NCBI GenBank assembly: GCA_033557465.1
Contig: CM066035.1
Span: 905,727,309 to 905,791,308 of the forward strand
Length of the DNA stretch: 64,000 nucleotides
Origin: Ichthyophis bannanicus
Taxonomy: Eukaryota > Chordata > Amphibia > Gymnophiona > Ichthyophiidae
Direction: 5' to 3'
Shown: one piece after another, positions 21,561 through 33,166 of the stretch
Position numbering within the stretch: the first letter of the stretch is position 1
Layout: every line of letters begins with the position of its first letter
Notes under the pieces: model-generated
Databases searched by the model: none
What the model was told of the DNA's origin: nothing
What the model saw: the letters and a program-made list of their open reading frames with translations, nothing else
Translations under genes and position numbers: made by a program

Positions 21561-22660
21561 GCTAGATATGTAGGAGGTATCAGTAGCAGATAAATACACA
21601 TGTATAAATACTTGGTCTGTCTAAGGGATACTGCTACACTCCTTTTCCCAGGATTCCATAGGACCACCTGGCAAACTATATGATAAAACAAGAACAAGCT
21701 CTGTATGAAAATTATACATTATTTCTGATAGCAAAAATAGTGGCAATATTAGAATAAATGAGCTTTCTGAGGTAGTGTGTTGTTCAGCCCTATGTTACAA
21801 TTACTGAGAGACCTAATCTCTGTTTTAGAAACCAATGTTACTGATTCGCTCTGCCCTCAGATGTACAGTAAATTATGTCTGTCTAAGCTAGCCCCAACCT
21901 TGGATAAATTAAAGACCAGTACCTTAGCTCTCGCCAGAATACTCAAGGCTGGGTCTGCCACGGCATGAAGTCAAAGTATGGCAGAGGTCGAACGTCAGCT
22001 GAGATGAACTGCGTGGTCCCACACTGAGCTGCAGGTCTGTGGAAGAAATTCACTCCATCCTGAGGTTTTGCCCTTGAGCACTATCTGACCTTCCAGCCAG
22101 AGAGAGAGAGAGAGGCAGGTGAACAATCTGTATCAGAAGTTAGTTCCCAGGTGTTCTGCCAGCCTCTGAGTGCTGCAGAATTGTATTCTCTTGGGCTGTG
22201 TTTGTGTGTTCTGGGTCTCATCTGCATCTTCCTCTGCATCTTCTTTTGGGTTCTGATGTACAGTCGTACAATTCTTTGTCCTGAAGTCCTGGTGATTGAC
22301 TGGTCTCGAACCCTGTATGTTCTCTTCAGCTAATCCGATAACAGCTAATGGGTGGTCCTGCAAACAAAGGTCCCTGGTGCGAAAGTTGCTGAGATGCCAG
22401 TTCATACATTGTTGCAAATGCTTGCACAGTAGTCTGCTGTGAAATACTTCTCCTGTGAAGCACATGAACTGGCAGAATTGCTTGATCTGCAAGTTCGAAT
22501 GCTGAGTTATAACAAAATAGGAATCCATCTTGTTTAATTCAGTCTTTGGTTCAGAGCAAGCCCCATCTTGTAACAGGAAGCCATGCTAGTGGTTCAGGCA
22601 TTAGTTTCTTAACAGGTACCAGCTCTACAGATAACAGGGGAAGCTGACAGTCGCCCAAGA
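21561..22660. other. Unassigned AT-rich stretch
   Basis: I see no supported gene. A short (ga)n run lies at 22097-22113. Small open frames near 22130-22530 have no recognisable motif. It may be older LINE sequence. Confidence 0.4.
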
Positions 22661-23455
22661 GCGCATGGTTCCGAAGGATGTATCTTTGAAGGATACTAGC
22701 AAAAGTGGAGTGGAGGAGTGGCCTAGTGGTTGGGGCAAGGTACTTCAGGCTGGAAGGTCGGGGGTTCAAATCCCACTAGAGGACAGCAACCTTGGGCCGG
22801 AAGGACTGGGGTTTCTAGTACCACAGGTGCTCCTTGTGGTCTTGGGCAAGCCACTTAACCCTCCATAGCCCATGTTCCCTGTAAAATAGTTATCTCCAAG
22901 TTATAATGCCCTGTTCAATGTAATTTCAGTTTGTTCAATGTAAACCGCACTGATGCAGAATAGCGCGGTATATAAGAGCATGTAAATAAAATAAATAAAT
23001 AAAATAAAATAAATAAAAAAGGGAAGTTAGGGCATCCCTACAGAGAGGTTCCATTAAAGTTAAGTAACTCGGATGCCCCTTACAGAGCTGAAAGATTCCC
23101 AGTTACCCCATCAACTGATAACCATATTAATATGAATAAAATACAACCTCTAAAATGCCTGTAAGCAAATGCTTGAAGTATAAAAAAAGATAGGATAGCT
23201 AGAAAATATAGCACTAAATTAAAGGTTAGCTATGACTGGCATCTGAGAGACCTGGCGGAAGGAGGACAACCAGTGGGACACTGATATCTGGGTAAAAACT
23301 ATATACAATGATAGGGTAGATCAAATTTGTGGCGGGGTTGTGCGCTGTTAGAGAAGGCATTGAATCATATAGGATTAAAGTTTTGCATGGAACAAAATAC
23401 ACTGTAAAATCTCTATGAATAGAAATCCCATGTAAAAAGAGGAAGGAGATGGCAG
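22661..23455 (+). mobile_element. CR1 endonuclease fragment split by a SINE
   Basis: Outside the SINE the sequence parallels CR1 at 6991-7450, for example gtatctttgaaggatacta (22679-22697) and the degraded block for the SETWW region (23240-23270). Frames are lost. It is cut at about 23455, where DIRS copy 3 begins. Confidence 0.75.
22708..23020 (+). mobile_element. tRNA-derived SINE with L2-like tail
   Basis: RNA polymerase III promoter boxes are visible: box A TGGCCTAGTGG (22719-22729) and box B GGTTCAAATCC (22763-22773), spaced as in a tRNA. A unique body follows, then the 3' hairpin ACCGCAC / GCGCGGT (22944-22950, 22963-22969), tatataag and an AAATAAA-rich tail to 23020. The same tail occurs 5'-truncated at 48869-49011 and in reverse at 54320-54521. 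It is a retroposon rather than a tRNA gene. Confidence 0.85.
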
Positions 23456-24592
23456 TCCCTAGAGTTCACAGGAGCTCATCTGGATACCAGACAGACAAGG
23501 GCTTTCCTTCCGCAGCCCTGCTGTCTTCGCATAGTACAACTAGCTTCCCAAGCAGTGCTCAAACCTTGTCTCACTGCTCTCGAAATGCTACAATTGCTAG
23601 GCCACATGGCATCCACCGTGCATGTGGTTCCTTATGCACGCCTCCATATGCGAGCAGCCCAGTGGACTTCATCCACTCAGTGGACACAGGCCTCAGGCTG
23701 CCTGTCGGACAAAATAACAAACTCAAATCATCTTATTTCGTCCCTCCAATGGTGCCAATCACCCAGAAACCTTCTGGTGGGGTCTCCTTTCCAGCAACCC
23801 CTATCCCAAGCCACCCTAACAGATGCATCACAGGTGGGATGGGGATCCCACCTGCATAATCTCTCTACCCAGGGTACCTGGACTCCACAGGAGGCCTGTC
23901 TTCATATCAACCTCCTGGAGCTAAGAGCAATCTTCTTTGCTCTTTGAGTATTTCACGCCCAGCTCAGCTACAAGACAGCCCTAGTTCAAACGGATAATCA
24001 GGTAGCTATGTTCTATGTGAACAAGCAGGGCGGAACAGGCTCTCTGTCGTTATGCAATGAAGCTTTGCGACTATGGGCCCTCGCCAGAGAGCATCGGATT
24101 CATCTCCTTGCGGTGTATCTTCCAGGCATCCAAAACTCTTGGGCAGACAAACTCAGTCGAGTTTGGCTTCCACATGAATGGTCTCTCCATGCAGACCAGG
24201 TGGCCCAAATATTTCAGATTTGGGGAACCCTGGACATAGACCTCTTTGCAAGTCCGCTGAATGCCAAACTTCCCCGGTTCTGTTCCAGAATTACAGCTCA
24301 ACGTTGTCAGGCAAGGAATGCCTTCTTCCACTGGGGTCAGGACTTCCTATATGCCTTCCCACCCTTTCCCCTCATCCCCAAAACCCTATTCAAGCTTCAG
24401 AGAGACAGAGGTCATATGATCCTCATAGCTCCACGTTGGCCACAGCAAACGTGGTACCCTCTGCTCCTACATCTCTCTCAAGCTCCGCCTCTGGAGTTGG
24501 GGTCCGCTCCAGATCTCTCCCAAGAGGACAGGATGCTCTGGCATCTGAATCCCCAGTCTATGCATCTCAGGGCCTGGTTGTTGAAAGCCTAG
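23456..24592 (+). pseudogene. DIRS copy 3 pol: RNase H and methyltransferase-like region
   Basis: It is open at 23555-23947 (LLGHMASTVHVVPYARLHMR, TDASQVGWGSHL, INLLELRAIFFAL) and 24008-24592 in the same frame, broken by a single TGA at 23945-23947. RNase H acidic positions D, E, D are present (last one DNQVAMFYVNKQGG). The C-terminal part has DIDLFASPLNAKLPRFCSR and FLYAFPPFPLI, the blocks of the DAM-like methyltransferase domain known in vertebrate DIRS elements, and ends RAWLLKA. Confidence 0.82.
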
Positions 24593-25134
24593 AACTTCAG
24601 GATCTTAACCTTTCCCAACAGGTAAAGGATATCCTTCATGCTTCTAGGAAACCCTCCACAAGACGCTCGTATGCCTTTTAAGTGGAAAAGGTTTACCATA
24701 TGGTGCTTGCAGAAGGTTCTTAACACTCTTGTGATACCTCTGGAATCGATACTGGAGTATCTCCTTCATTTGTCAAATGCGGGTCTCAAGACAAATTCAG
24801 TAAGAGTCCATCTTAGTGCTATTGCAGCTTCTTACAAGCCTCTAAGTGGACAACCTATTTCCGCTCATCCTCTCATAGCGACGTTTATGAGAGGCCTTCT
24901 TTTAACAAAGCCTCCCATTAAGCCACCACTGGTGGCATGGGACTTGAATCTGGTGCTCGGGCAGCTCATGAAACTGCCCTTTGAACCATTAGCCACTACA
25001 TCTTTGAAATTCCTTTCCTGGAAAGTCATCTTCCTCATTGCAATCACATCAGCACGTCACATCAGTGAATTGCAAGCCTTAGTGGCTGATCCTCCTTATA
25101 CAAGGTTCCACCATAAGGTAGTTCTTAGGACTCA

Positions 25135-25709
25135 GACCCAACAAACCAAGCACGATTCCACGTGCACCGAGGACCCAGTAAGAAACGTGAAATGCAACGA
25201 AAAGACGTGTAGAAGTTAAAAGCTTTTATTTCTTTAATCCACTTCAGCCACTGGCCCGACACTGGCCGTGTTTCGTAAAAACCTTCCTCAGGGGCAATAA
25301 TGGCTGTATGTTGTATGTTTCTACCACTGTAATCGCTCCTCCCTTATTATCATAGGAGAGCCTGAATAAAAGTAACTTTTAACCCCAACAGTGTTTTCCT
25401 ATAACGCCATAGTGCTACCGTAATAAACACATGGGAGACCACACTGCTAACTGCGTAGAAGCGGCACCGACGCGCACATGTTTTTTTTTTCATTTCAAAC
25501 GTGCGCGTTGGTGCCGCTTCTACGCAGTTACTTTTATTCAGGCTCTCCTATGATAATAAGGGAGGAGCAATTACAGTGGTAGAAACATACAACATACAGC
25601 CATTATTGCCCCTGAGGAAGGTTTTTACGAAACACGGCCAGTGTCGGGCCGGTGGCTGAAGTGGATTAAAGAAATAAAAGCTTTTAACTTCTACACGTCT
25701 TTTCGTTGC
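25135..25709. mobile_element. 575-bp fold-back insertion (Penelope-like candidate)
   Basis: It is bounded by a perfect 15-bp target duplication agttcttaggactca (25120-25134, 25710-25724). It contains 184-bp inverted arms 25193-25376 and 25527-25710 and a second inner pair (25448-25479, 25501-25531) around a T run. Each arm carries a hammerhead-like core. Inverted pseudo-LTRs with hammerhead motifs are known in Penelope-like retroelements, so I suggest a non-autonomous relative. No protein is encoded. Confidence 0.65.
25608..25649 (+). ncRNA. Hammerhead-like ribozyme core
   Basis: The plus strand shows stem I 5' GCCC (25608-25611), CTGAGGA (25612-25618, matching CUGANGA), GAAA (25629-25632), stem III CAC/GTG plus the A-T pair (25632-25635 with 25641-25644), C as cleavage base (25645) and stem I 3' GGGC (25646-25649). 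Stem II is weak: only two pairs (G-C, T-A) are apparent. The mirror copy is on the minus strand at 25254-25295. Activity is doubtful because of stem II. Confidence 0.5.
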
Positions 25710-25997
25710 AGTTCTTAGGACTCATCCACACTTTATGCCAAAGGTGGTTTCGCCTTTCCATTTAAACCAAGCGTGTCTATCAATGACATCTGTCGAACAG
25801 CTACTTGGGCTTTGGTACATACCTTCACAACCCATTACTGCTTAGACAAGGACTTCCGCTGGGATGCCTTGTTTGGTCAGGCTGTTCAACACCTGTTCCA
25901 GACTTAACTCCTACCCACCGTCCCTGGTAGGATGCCAGAGGTCCATGGGGGAGGGCACACAATTTTCTGGGGCCATCTCCCTGGCATCTGCAGCTAG

Positions 25998-26102
25998 GGA
26001 GTCCCCATATGTGAAGACTACATTCCTGCTTGTTCCTGAAGATAGCATAGTTATTCACCTGTAACAGGTGATCTCCAGGAACAGCAGGAATTTAGTCTTC
26101 AT
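25998..26102 (+). repeat. Internal complementary region of DIRS copy 3
   Basis: It reads tgaagatagcatagttattc across the junction, the complement of taactatgct joined to atcttc. Confidence 0.83.
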
Positions 26103-26176
26103 AACCCACCACCTTCCCTAGGAGTTGTATCTTTCTATCTATCTCTCTCTTTCCCTCTCTTTTGTCTCAGCTTTAA

Positions 26177-26370
26177 ACTCAGCTGGAGAGGGACAGTTGG
26201 GAAAGGCGGGAAGGTAGCATGCAGGCGCTGTGGGATGCTCCCAAAAGCTTTCCTATTGGACTCTGGGGAGCATTCCCGCGCAGGCTCCATCGGTACCGAC
26301 GATACCCATATGTGAAGACTAAATTCCTGCTGTTCCCAAAGATCACCTGTTACATGTGAGTAACTATGCT
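26177..26370 (+). repeat. Right inverted repeat of DIRS copy 3
   Basis: Subtype B repeat with atcggtaccgacgat and the terminal gtgagtaactatgct; homologous to 11361-11550. Confidence 0.85.
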
Positions 26371-26742
26371 ATCCTGGAGTTCTTTCAGCAGCTCAGCCTT
26401 CGGCATGTTTAGACTTTTGCTTCAAATTCATTTCGTTCAGCTGAAACCAATGAAGCAGTTTGATTCTTCAAACAGAAGTATTTGAATTGGCTCAGCTTCT
26501 ATCATTGGACACATGGGGGCTGTATTTAACTTAAAGGTCGTCTTAAAGCAGGTTTTGGAACCAGAGTTAATTTAGATTTGCTATGAGAGAGGATGTGAAT
26601 ATTTGTGTTAAATTACTTTTTGAATATTTCTAGAATTTTTATGTTGAAGTGTAGATTAGTGAACAAACTCCCATTTTAATGTATTTGGCATTCTAATTTT
26701 TTAGATAGCAGAATGTGAAAAATGTGCAAGGGTGTGAGACTA

Positions 26743-26778
<36 letters not shown>

Positions 26779-28213
26779 TTCTGAATTTGAAGTGTGATCC
26801 TGTCTACGATAGAGGCTTTAAACCAGGCACTGAATTCACTTGTAGATAACATTAGTTGGCATGCTGTTTGTGTCAAATATTAGTTTTTGTCCACTTGAAT
26901 GTGGAAATAAAGATGGTCTATTTTTTATTTTTTTAAATGACCAATAATACATTCCTTTTGAGACAAAACATATAGCTGAAGCATTTATTTTATTTAACAA
27001 GTTTTTTATACCGCCTTATAGAATCAAAGCGATTTACATTATAACTCAAACCACTGCAGAAAACTTAATTTGGAAACTTGGAGAGGGGTGGCATGCAGGG
27101 GATGCTTGGAAGCATAACGTATTTACAATGGGACACATATACAGTGTGTGGCATTTAAACAGGAGTCCGGAGGAATGGAAAACAGGAGCCCTTGCTATTT
27201 GTATGAGAGCTACTGCTAGCTTGTTATGTTTGTGTTTTTCAAAAGATTTAGATGGCTTATTAAGATATATAAATCCTTATTTCAGGCTGAAAATATATAC
27301 AACGATGAAGAACCAGACATACCTCCATCGGAACTGGAAGCTCAAGGATCATAAACGTTCAACGTGTACAAGAGCAAAACGTACTGGGTATTGTGAATTG
27401 CTGAAACTTCTTTTAGTTTTAAATTATCTTTTTTGACTACATTCACATTCTTTTGTTGAATGTATTGCTTTGTGGATGCTTGGTTTCTCAAGCACAGACA
27501 GACACAAGCTTGTCTAGTTGTTGGAATGACAATGATCTCAGCACTTTTAAGTAAGATATTATATATTGTACAGCATTTATGTACCCGAGGGGGGGAAGGG
27601 TATAATTTTGAGTGAGCAATGTCTGTCTGTATGAAACATGGCTGTGAAATGTCCAAATGTTCCCCTAAAACCTAAGTGCTCATAAACATTTTTCCAATGG
27701 ACTAAGCTTTTCACATATTTTCAAAACACCTTGTTGACATGCCTTTGCATAATAAACTTTTTTTTTGAGAGAAATGTGTTGGTCTCCCTTTTTGTAAAAT
27801 GTTTAATTGTTTCACTTCTTTTCTTTTTAATTATTGTACACCACAGTGGTATATCAGATAAAATATAACCATAACTGTATGGAAAAAGCTAGATACTTTT
27901 GTTGGCCACCTGATCATGGCAGTGGGATACACTGAAAGTTTATCTGGAAGGGTAAGCTCACACTGGATTTCCAACTTGACAGCCAGAGTCTGTCTCTTTG
28001 GCATGCCATGGGTAAGAGCATATTCTTTGTAAGTTACTGGCTGTAATATACAACGTTATGGCTCCAATTTGGTTATCTAGCTTAGGTACTTAAAGGCTTC
28101 TAAGGATCACATCCTTATCCCATATTTTAACATCTTTGACTTTGTAGGCTACATTCTCCAGCAAGCCTAGAGCAAAAGGTTCTTACTGCTCAGCGTTCTA
28201 AAGAACATGCTTA
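26371..28213. other. Unassigned region with a 28-A run and one reverse LINE tail
   Basis: No gene is supported. Contents: a run of A at 26746-26773, a reverse-oriented 3' tail at 26980-27060 with hairpin halves ACCGCCTT (27010-27017) and AAAGCGAT (27026-27033), and otherwise AT-rich sequence without recognisable motifs. Confidence 0.45.
26980..27060 (-). repeat. LINE/SINE 3'-tail, minus strand
   Basis: In reverse it reads atcgcttt-loop-aaggcggt, then ataaaaaacttgttaaataa. The stem is eight pairs if G-U pairs are counted. Confidence 0.6.
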
Positions 28214-28562
28214 CGAGGGTTGCTATTTATATTTCTGGCCTTAGCAACAGTAAGTGTTGCCAGGCACCATCCAATGGTTCCATTGGAACACTGACATTGT
28301 TGAACATAACCTTATTCATAACATTTTATCATTTGAGCGCGATTTGTTTACAATAACTTGAAAAATTCATCTTGGCGAAAAATGGAATTAACTTGAACAT
28401 TTTCATGCAATTATTTTTCATAACTTTCGACGTGGATTATCACAAGAGTGCATCGATGAACGTAATTTTTTTATACGGCGATAAAGCACCATCCTACAGC
28501 ACTGTAAAAAACTGGTATAACGAATTCAATTGTGGCCGACGTTCGCTCCAGGACGAATTCCG
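28214..28562 (+). pseudogene. mariner transposase N-terminal fragment
   Basis: It begins after a TA (28212-28213) with cgagggttgctatttatat, plausible as a mariner inverted repeat. Coding traces include YGDKAPSYSTVKNWYNEFN and GRRSLQDEFR (28466-28562), the linker after the paired helix-turn-helix of mariner transposases. The N-terminus is frameshifted. It is cut within tcagg (28563-28567), where DIRS copy 4 gag begins; the DDD catalytic part is absent. Confidence 0.75.
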
Positions 28563-28566
28563 TCAG

Positions 28567-29950
28567 GTTGACGGCCCTGGAGAGCAGCCGGCTGCCTTCA
28601 TGGAGTAGCAGTAGGTACTGATCACCGGTTTGACTGGTGCATCTGCCCTGACCAACAGGACCTCGACGTCTAAGTCGACCCCGGAGGCTGAGCCGATCCT
28701 TGAGTCAGTCAAGTCTCGAGTCAATCCTCGGCCAAGGTCTTCCTCGACCTCCCGTGCGGGGCAGAGGTCATCGTCAATGCCGGTGCCCTCTGCGTCAGGG
28801 CGGGTGGCATCGAGGCCCACACGGCCAGAGCCGCTCGATTCCTCCTCAGAGGAGTCGGCATGCGAGACGGAGGACGAGGAGTCTCCCGACACCTTCCGGA
28901 CCCGGTGCGTCCCGTCTGACTCCTCAGAGTCCGAGCCTTGGAGAAGGTCCCCCCCCCCCCCCCTCCGGAGGATACCTGGTTCTCAGATTTCGTCAGGGAC
29001 ATGGCCAAGGCTTTGGCATTTGCGACAGACGCTGAGGAGGAGCCTCGAGCCAAAGAGCTCGATGCCCTCCAGTATGATTTTTCTCCGAAGGAAGCCTTTA
29101 CTGTACCGGTTCCTCCGATGCTGGAACGGCTGCTTTTCCGAATGTGGGAAGCACCGGCCTCTGTGCTGGTTCTTAGCAAGTGGGTCAATTCTATCTATCG
29201 AGTCCGTAAGAGCCCTGGGTTCCATAAGGCGCAGCTGCTGCACAACTCCATGGTTGTGGAATCGGCCATGCACAGGCTGAAAAGTAAAAAGATGCACTCT
29301 TCAGTGCCTCCCGGCCGGGAGGCCCGGAACCTGGATGCCCTCAGTAGAAAGTGCTTCCAGGGCTTGATGCTGTCTTGCCGTGTGCAGACTTACCAGCTGT
29401 ACATGGCCGTGTACTTATGAGACCTGGCAAAGCAGATTTCCGGGTTCTCGGCTGGCCTTTCCGAGGAACCCTTGCAGAGATTCAAAGCCTTGTCTACAGG
29501 GATCTGAGAGTGCTCAAAGTTTATTTCTCGAGCAGCCTATGACGGCTTCGAGGCTTCGGCCTGGGTAGCCACGGCTGGCATTGGTGCACGTCGTCAGGCC
29601 TGGCTCCAGTTGTCGGACCTGGAGTCATGGGTGCAGGATAAGTTGGTTGATGTCCTGTGCCGAAGTGATAACCTGTTCGGCAAGCCCATGATCGAGAAGA
29701 CTGCAGAAATCGAGACCGAGACTCTTACCAGGACAAGACTGTCCAGAAAGACTTCTGCCCCTTCTCACAAAAGAAGGGCTCGGAAGAAGTACTGCCTACA
29801 AAACCTACCCTCAATATCAGGCCTCTCCAGCTCCCCAACAGGGCCAGCAGGCGAAAGGGCAGGGGCATGGGCCTCGTAGGCAGAAAGCCCCGAAGCCTCC
29901 GGCTCCTGCACAGCAGGGAAGGGGGTTTTTGACTCCAAGGGCATAGCCTC
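28567..29950 (+). pseudogene. DIRS copy 4 gag, N-terminus missing
   Basis: It begins at the segment LTALESR-like (as in copy 10 at 57309) and has a Ser/Pro/Arg-rich middle, then DFVRDMAKALAFATDAEEEP, MLERLLFRMWEAPAS, SPGFHKAQLLHNSMVVESAM and PWVQDKL-like blocks. A C run at 28949-28963 has expanded and shifts the frame. The gag end near 29925 carries one extra base relative to copies 9 and 10, so its frame passes the usual TGA and stops at a TAG near 29945. The N-terminal zinc motif is lost. Confidence 0.82.
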
Positions 29951-31843
29951 TCTTCCGCCGGTGGCCCCACTCAGCACAGGAGGTCAGCTGACCCTGTACG
30001 CCTACAGGTGGCCAGCCATCACAGGGGATACCTGGGTGCTGAGAATAGTCCAGAAAGGCTATATGCTCCATTTCCAGCTACCCCCCTCCTACTATCCAGG
30101 GGAGCCTCCAAGACTCCCTCTACACAGGAACCTCCTCCTTCAGGAGTTGGCAAGTCTTCTAAAGGAACAGGTGGTGGAACCGGTGCCACACCACCTGAAA
30201 GGGCAAGGTTTCTTCTACTCCAGGTACTTCCTTGTACCAAAGAGAACAGGAGGTCTAAGACCTATCCTAGACTTGCAAAATCTGAACAAGTTTCTGGAGA
30301 GGGAAAAGTTCAAGATGCTTACCCTTGGGATACTGCTGCCCTACCTCCAGCAGGGCGACTGGCTATGCTTCTTAGACCTAAAGGATGCTTATACTCACAT
30401 CCTCATCCATCCAGACCACAGACAATATCTCAGATTTCTGGTGGGAGGAAACCACTTTCAGTGCAGGGTGCTTCCTTTTGGCCTGACCTCTGCCCCCAGG
30501 GTTTTCACCAAATGCCTGGCGGTGGTGGCGGCTTTTCTCAGAAATCAGGGGATTTTTGTCTTCCTGTACCTGGACGACTGGCTAATCAGAGGCCAGTCAC
30601 TCCAGGAGGCCTGACAGGCCACTCTTCGCACTGTCTCTCTTCTTCAGCATCTGGGCTTTGTCATAAACTACGCAAAGTCCACTTTGCTCCTCTCTCAGAA
30701 ACCTAGAGTTTATAGGGGCCAGGTTGGCCACCTTTCAGGCAAGAGCTTACTTGCCCGAGGACAGGGCCTACAGACTTATAGATTTGGTCAACCAGGTCCA
30801 ACGCAATACGCATGTTTCCATCAGGCATTTCCTGCGTCTCCTGGGCCACATGGCATCCACTGTACATGTGACCCTGAATGCTCGTTTGCACATGCGGACT
30901 GCTCAGTGGTGCCTCAGAGATCAGTGGACACAAGCCACCGGTGACCTCCGAGACAGAGTAAAGGTGTCCAGACGACTTCTGAACTCCTTGCAGTGGTGGC
31001 TATATCCACCAAACTACCTCAGGGGTGTACCTTTTCAGGCTCCAGCACACACGAGGGTGCTGACGACGGATGCTTCCTTAAGAGGCTGGAGTGCACATTG
31101 CTAGGGCTCATGCACTCAAGGCCTGTGGTCTCCTCAGGAGGCCAAACAGCAAATCAACCTTTTAGAGCTACGAGCAATCCACTTAGCTCTGCAAACTTTG
31201 TCATGCCCTCTCTCAACAATCTGTCCTAGTTCAGACGGACAATCAGGTGGCAATGTTCTACGTGAACAAACAATGGAGCACAGGGTCCAGGCTCCTATGT
31301 CAGGAGGCACTGGCCCTTTGCTCCTTTGCGGTCAGGCAGGGTATGTTTCTCAAAGCAGTCTACCTACCTGTTCAAGAAAACTTCCTAGCAGACAAGCTAA
31401 GCAGGATTCTCCAGCCTCACGAATGGCAGTTGAATCCATTGGTGGTCCAGCAGATCTTCCTCCGCTGGGGACTTCCATCCATCGATCTCTTTGCAAGTCC
31501 GCTAAACCGTCAGCTACCCAGGTTTTGCTCCAGACTGCCGCATCGCCGGAGGATGGCAGCTGATGCTTTTCTGATCTCTTGGTCTATGGGCCTCCTGTAT
31601 GCATTTCCTCCCATGCCCCTGGTGGCCCGAACTCTGTTCAAGATCCTTCAGGACAAGGCCTCGGTGATTCTGGTAGCCCCCAGATGGCCGAGGCAGCCTT
31701 GTTTTCCACTTCTTCTGCAGTTGGCGGTGGAAGCTCTGTTCCCTCTAGGGCTGCAACACGATCTCTTGTCTCGAGAGCAGGGTTCCCTTTTGCACCCCAA
31801 CCTCAGGTCCCTCAATCTGATGGCCTGGCTGCTGAAAGGGTAG
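29927..31843 (+). pseudogene. DIRS copy 4 pol: RT, RNase H, methyltransferase-like
   Basis: RT is open at 29961-30614 with FLDLKDAYTHILIHPDHRQY, VLPFGLTSAPRVFTKC and FLYLDDWLIR; a TGA at 30612-30614 interrupts it. RNase H follows at 30724-31104 and beyond (TTDASLRGWSAH; a TAG at 31102). The last part 31247-31843 has MFYVNKQWSTGSR, IDLFASPLNRQLPRFCSR, LLYAFPPMPLVARTLF and ends LMAWLLKG. Three nonsense or frame lesions are visible. Confidence 0.85.
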
Positions 31844-32866
31844 TGCTAGCTCCCTTACGTCTACCTAAGGAGGTTGAGGAGGTGGTATTGGCCTCTACGA
31901 GGCAGTCCACCAGAAAGTCCTATGCCTTCAAGTGGCGTAGGTTTACGGTGTGGTGTGCTCAGCGCAATGAAGATCCTTTCTCTTGCCTTGTGCCAGTAGT
32001 ACTGCAGTATCTACTTCACCTTTCAGACCTAGGCCTTAAGTCTAGCTCTGTTCGGGTTCACCTCGGTGCTTTGTCAGCGCACCACTCACCGATGGAAGGA
32101 CAGTCTGTCAGTTCACCCCTTGGTGTCCAGATTTCTCAGAGGTCTGCTTCTACTCAAGCCTCCGGGTTCGTCCACGGCCGACTGAGTGGGATTTGAACGT
32201 GGTCTTGCAGCAACTTACTCGCCCACCATTTGAGCCGATGGCTACTTGCCATTTGCGTTTCCTCTCTTGGAAAGCGCTCTTCCTGGTGGCTCTTACATCG
32301 GCCAGGCGTGTGAGTGAGCTACAAGTTCTGGTTTCTGATAGACCATACACGCGGTTCTATAGGAACAGGGAGGTCCTACGGACCCATCCCAAGTTCCTCC
32401 CAAAAGTGGTCGTCTCTTTCCACCTCAATCAGGAGGTGGTGGTTCTGACCTTCTTTCCCAGGCCGCATGCCAGCTGGGCTGAAACAGTCTTGCATACCCT
32501 GGACTGTAAGAGGGCATTGTCCTTTTACATAGAACGTACGCGGGAGCATCGAAGGGCTGCTCGTTTGACCCTAATAGAATGGAGTTACCTGTCTCCAAGC
32601 GCATGTTGTCCACTTGGGTAGCAGATTGCATTGCCTGGGCTTCCAGGGCAGCTGACCTCCCCTTGCAGGGTCGGGTCACGGCCCACCGTATCAGGGCGAA
32701 AGCCACATCAGTAGCTCACCTCCGCTCTGTTCCGTTGGCAGACATCTGCCGGGCTGCAACTTGGTCTTCAAGCCAGACTTTTGCAGCCCATTACTGCCTG
32801 GAGAGAGAGTCCCTGTGGGACAGTGTTTTCAGTCAGGCGGTACTCCGTAATCTCTTTGAGGTTTAG
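31820..32866 (+). pseudogene. DIRS copy 4 tyrosine recombinase
   Basis: N-terminal part ASTRQSTRKSYAFKWRRFTV is in the frame that overlaps the pol end (31579-32196). The catalytic arginine block SARRVSELQVL is at 32296-32330. The frame is broken near 32110 and 32560. The C-terminal part 32579-32866 has TAHRIRAKA (H-x-x-R), RAATWSSSQTFAAHYCLE with the tyrosine, and ends RNLFEV. Confidence 0.83.
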
Positions 32867-32983
32867 GCAACTCCTACCCTCCGGCCCTTCGTGTTGGGCT
32901 ACCGTACGGGATGCATTCTCAGAGAAAATTCTTGTCACGGATGCTGTTTTTTTCAGCTTTGGATTCCCGGTAGCCTAGAGCTG

Positions 32984-33087
32984 GGGAGTCCCATATGTGA
33001 GGACTGACTTCCTGCTTGGTCCTGGAGAAAGCGTAGTTACTCACCTGTAACAGGTGTTCTCCAGGAGCAGCAGGAATCAGTCCTCAC
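32984..33087 (+). repeat. Internal complementary region of DIRS copy 4
   Basis: It joins the complements of ttctccaggacc and gagtaactacgct at ctggagaaagcgtagtta. Confidence 0.85.
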
Positions 33088-33166
33088 CTCCCTCCCTCCT
33101 CTCCTGGAGTTGCAGTCATATCCTTCATTTTGATTTTTGCTGTCATTTAGCTGTCATCAGACTGAG

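Larger units (their letters stand above)
24600..25906 (+). pseudogene. DIRS copy 3 tyrosine recombinase
   Basis: N-terminal part: TRRSYAFKWKRFTIWCL-like (frameshift near 24680), SNAGLKTNSVRVHLSA, FLSWKVIFLIAITSARHISEL. The first catalytic arginine is replaced by histidine (ARH instead of ARR). The frame is split at 25134 by the fold-back element and resumes at 25710. About 290 bases, including H-x-x-R, are deleted near 25770. The segment DICRTATWAL-like and HYCLDKDF at 25790-25860 keep the tyrosine. Confidence 0.8.
23456..26370 (+). mobile_element. DIRS copy 3 (subtype B), 5'-truncated
   Basis: It starts inside pol and retains RNase H, the methyltransferase-like region, YR, ICR and right repeat. 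The right end is taactatgct at 26370, as its ICR predicts. A 575-bp fold-back element interrupts YR. Confidence 0.88.

Noticed and set aside
22130..22530. Two opposed small frames, one with a hydrophobic segment
   Set aside because: Neither has a recognisable domain, and the flanks are repeat debris.
22708..22790. A tRNA gene
   Set aside because: Box A and box B are present, but the sequence continues into a SINE body and A-rich tail, and truncated relatives occur elsewhere in the window.
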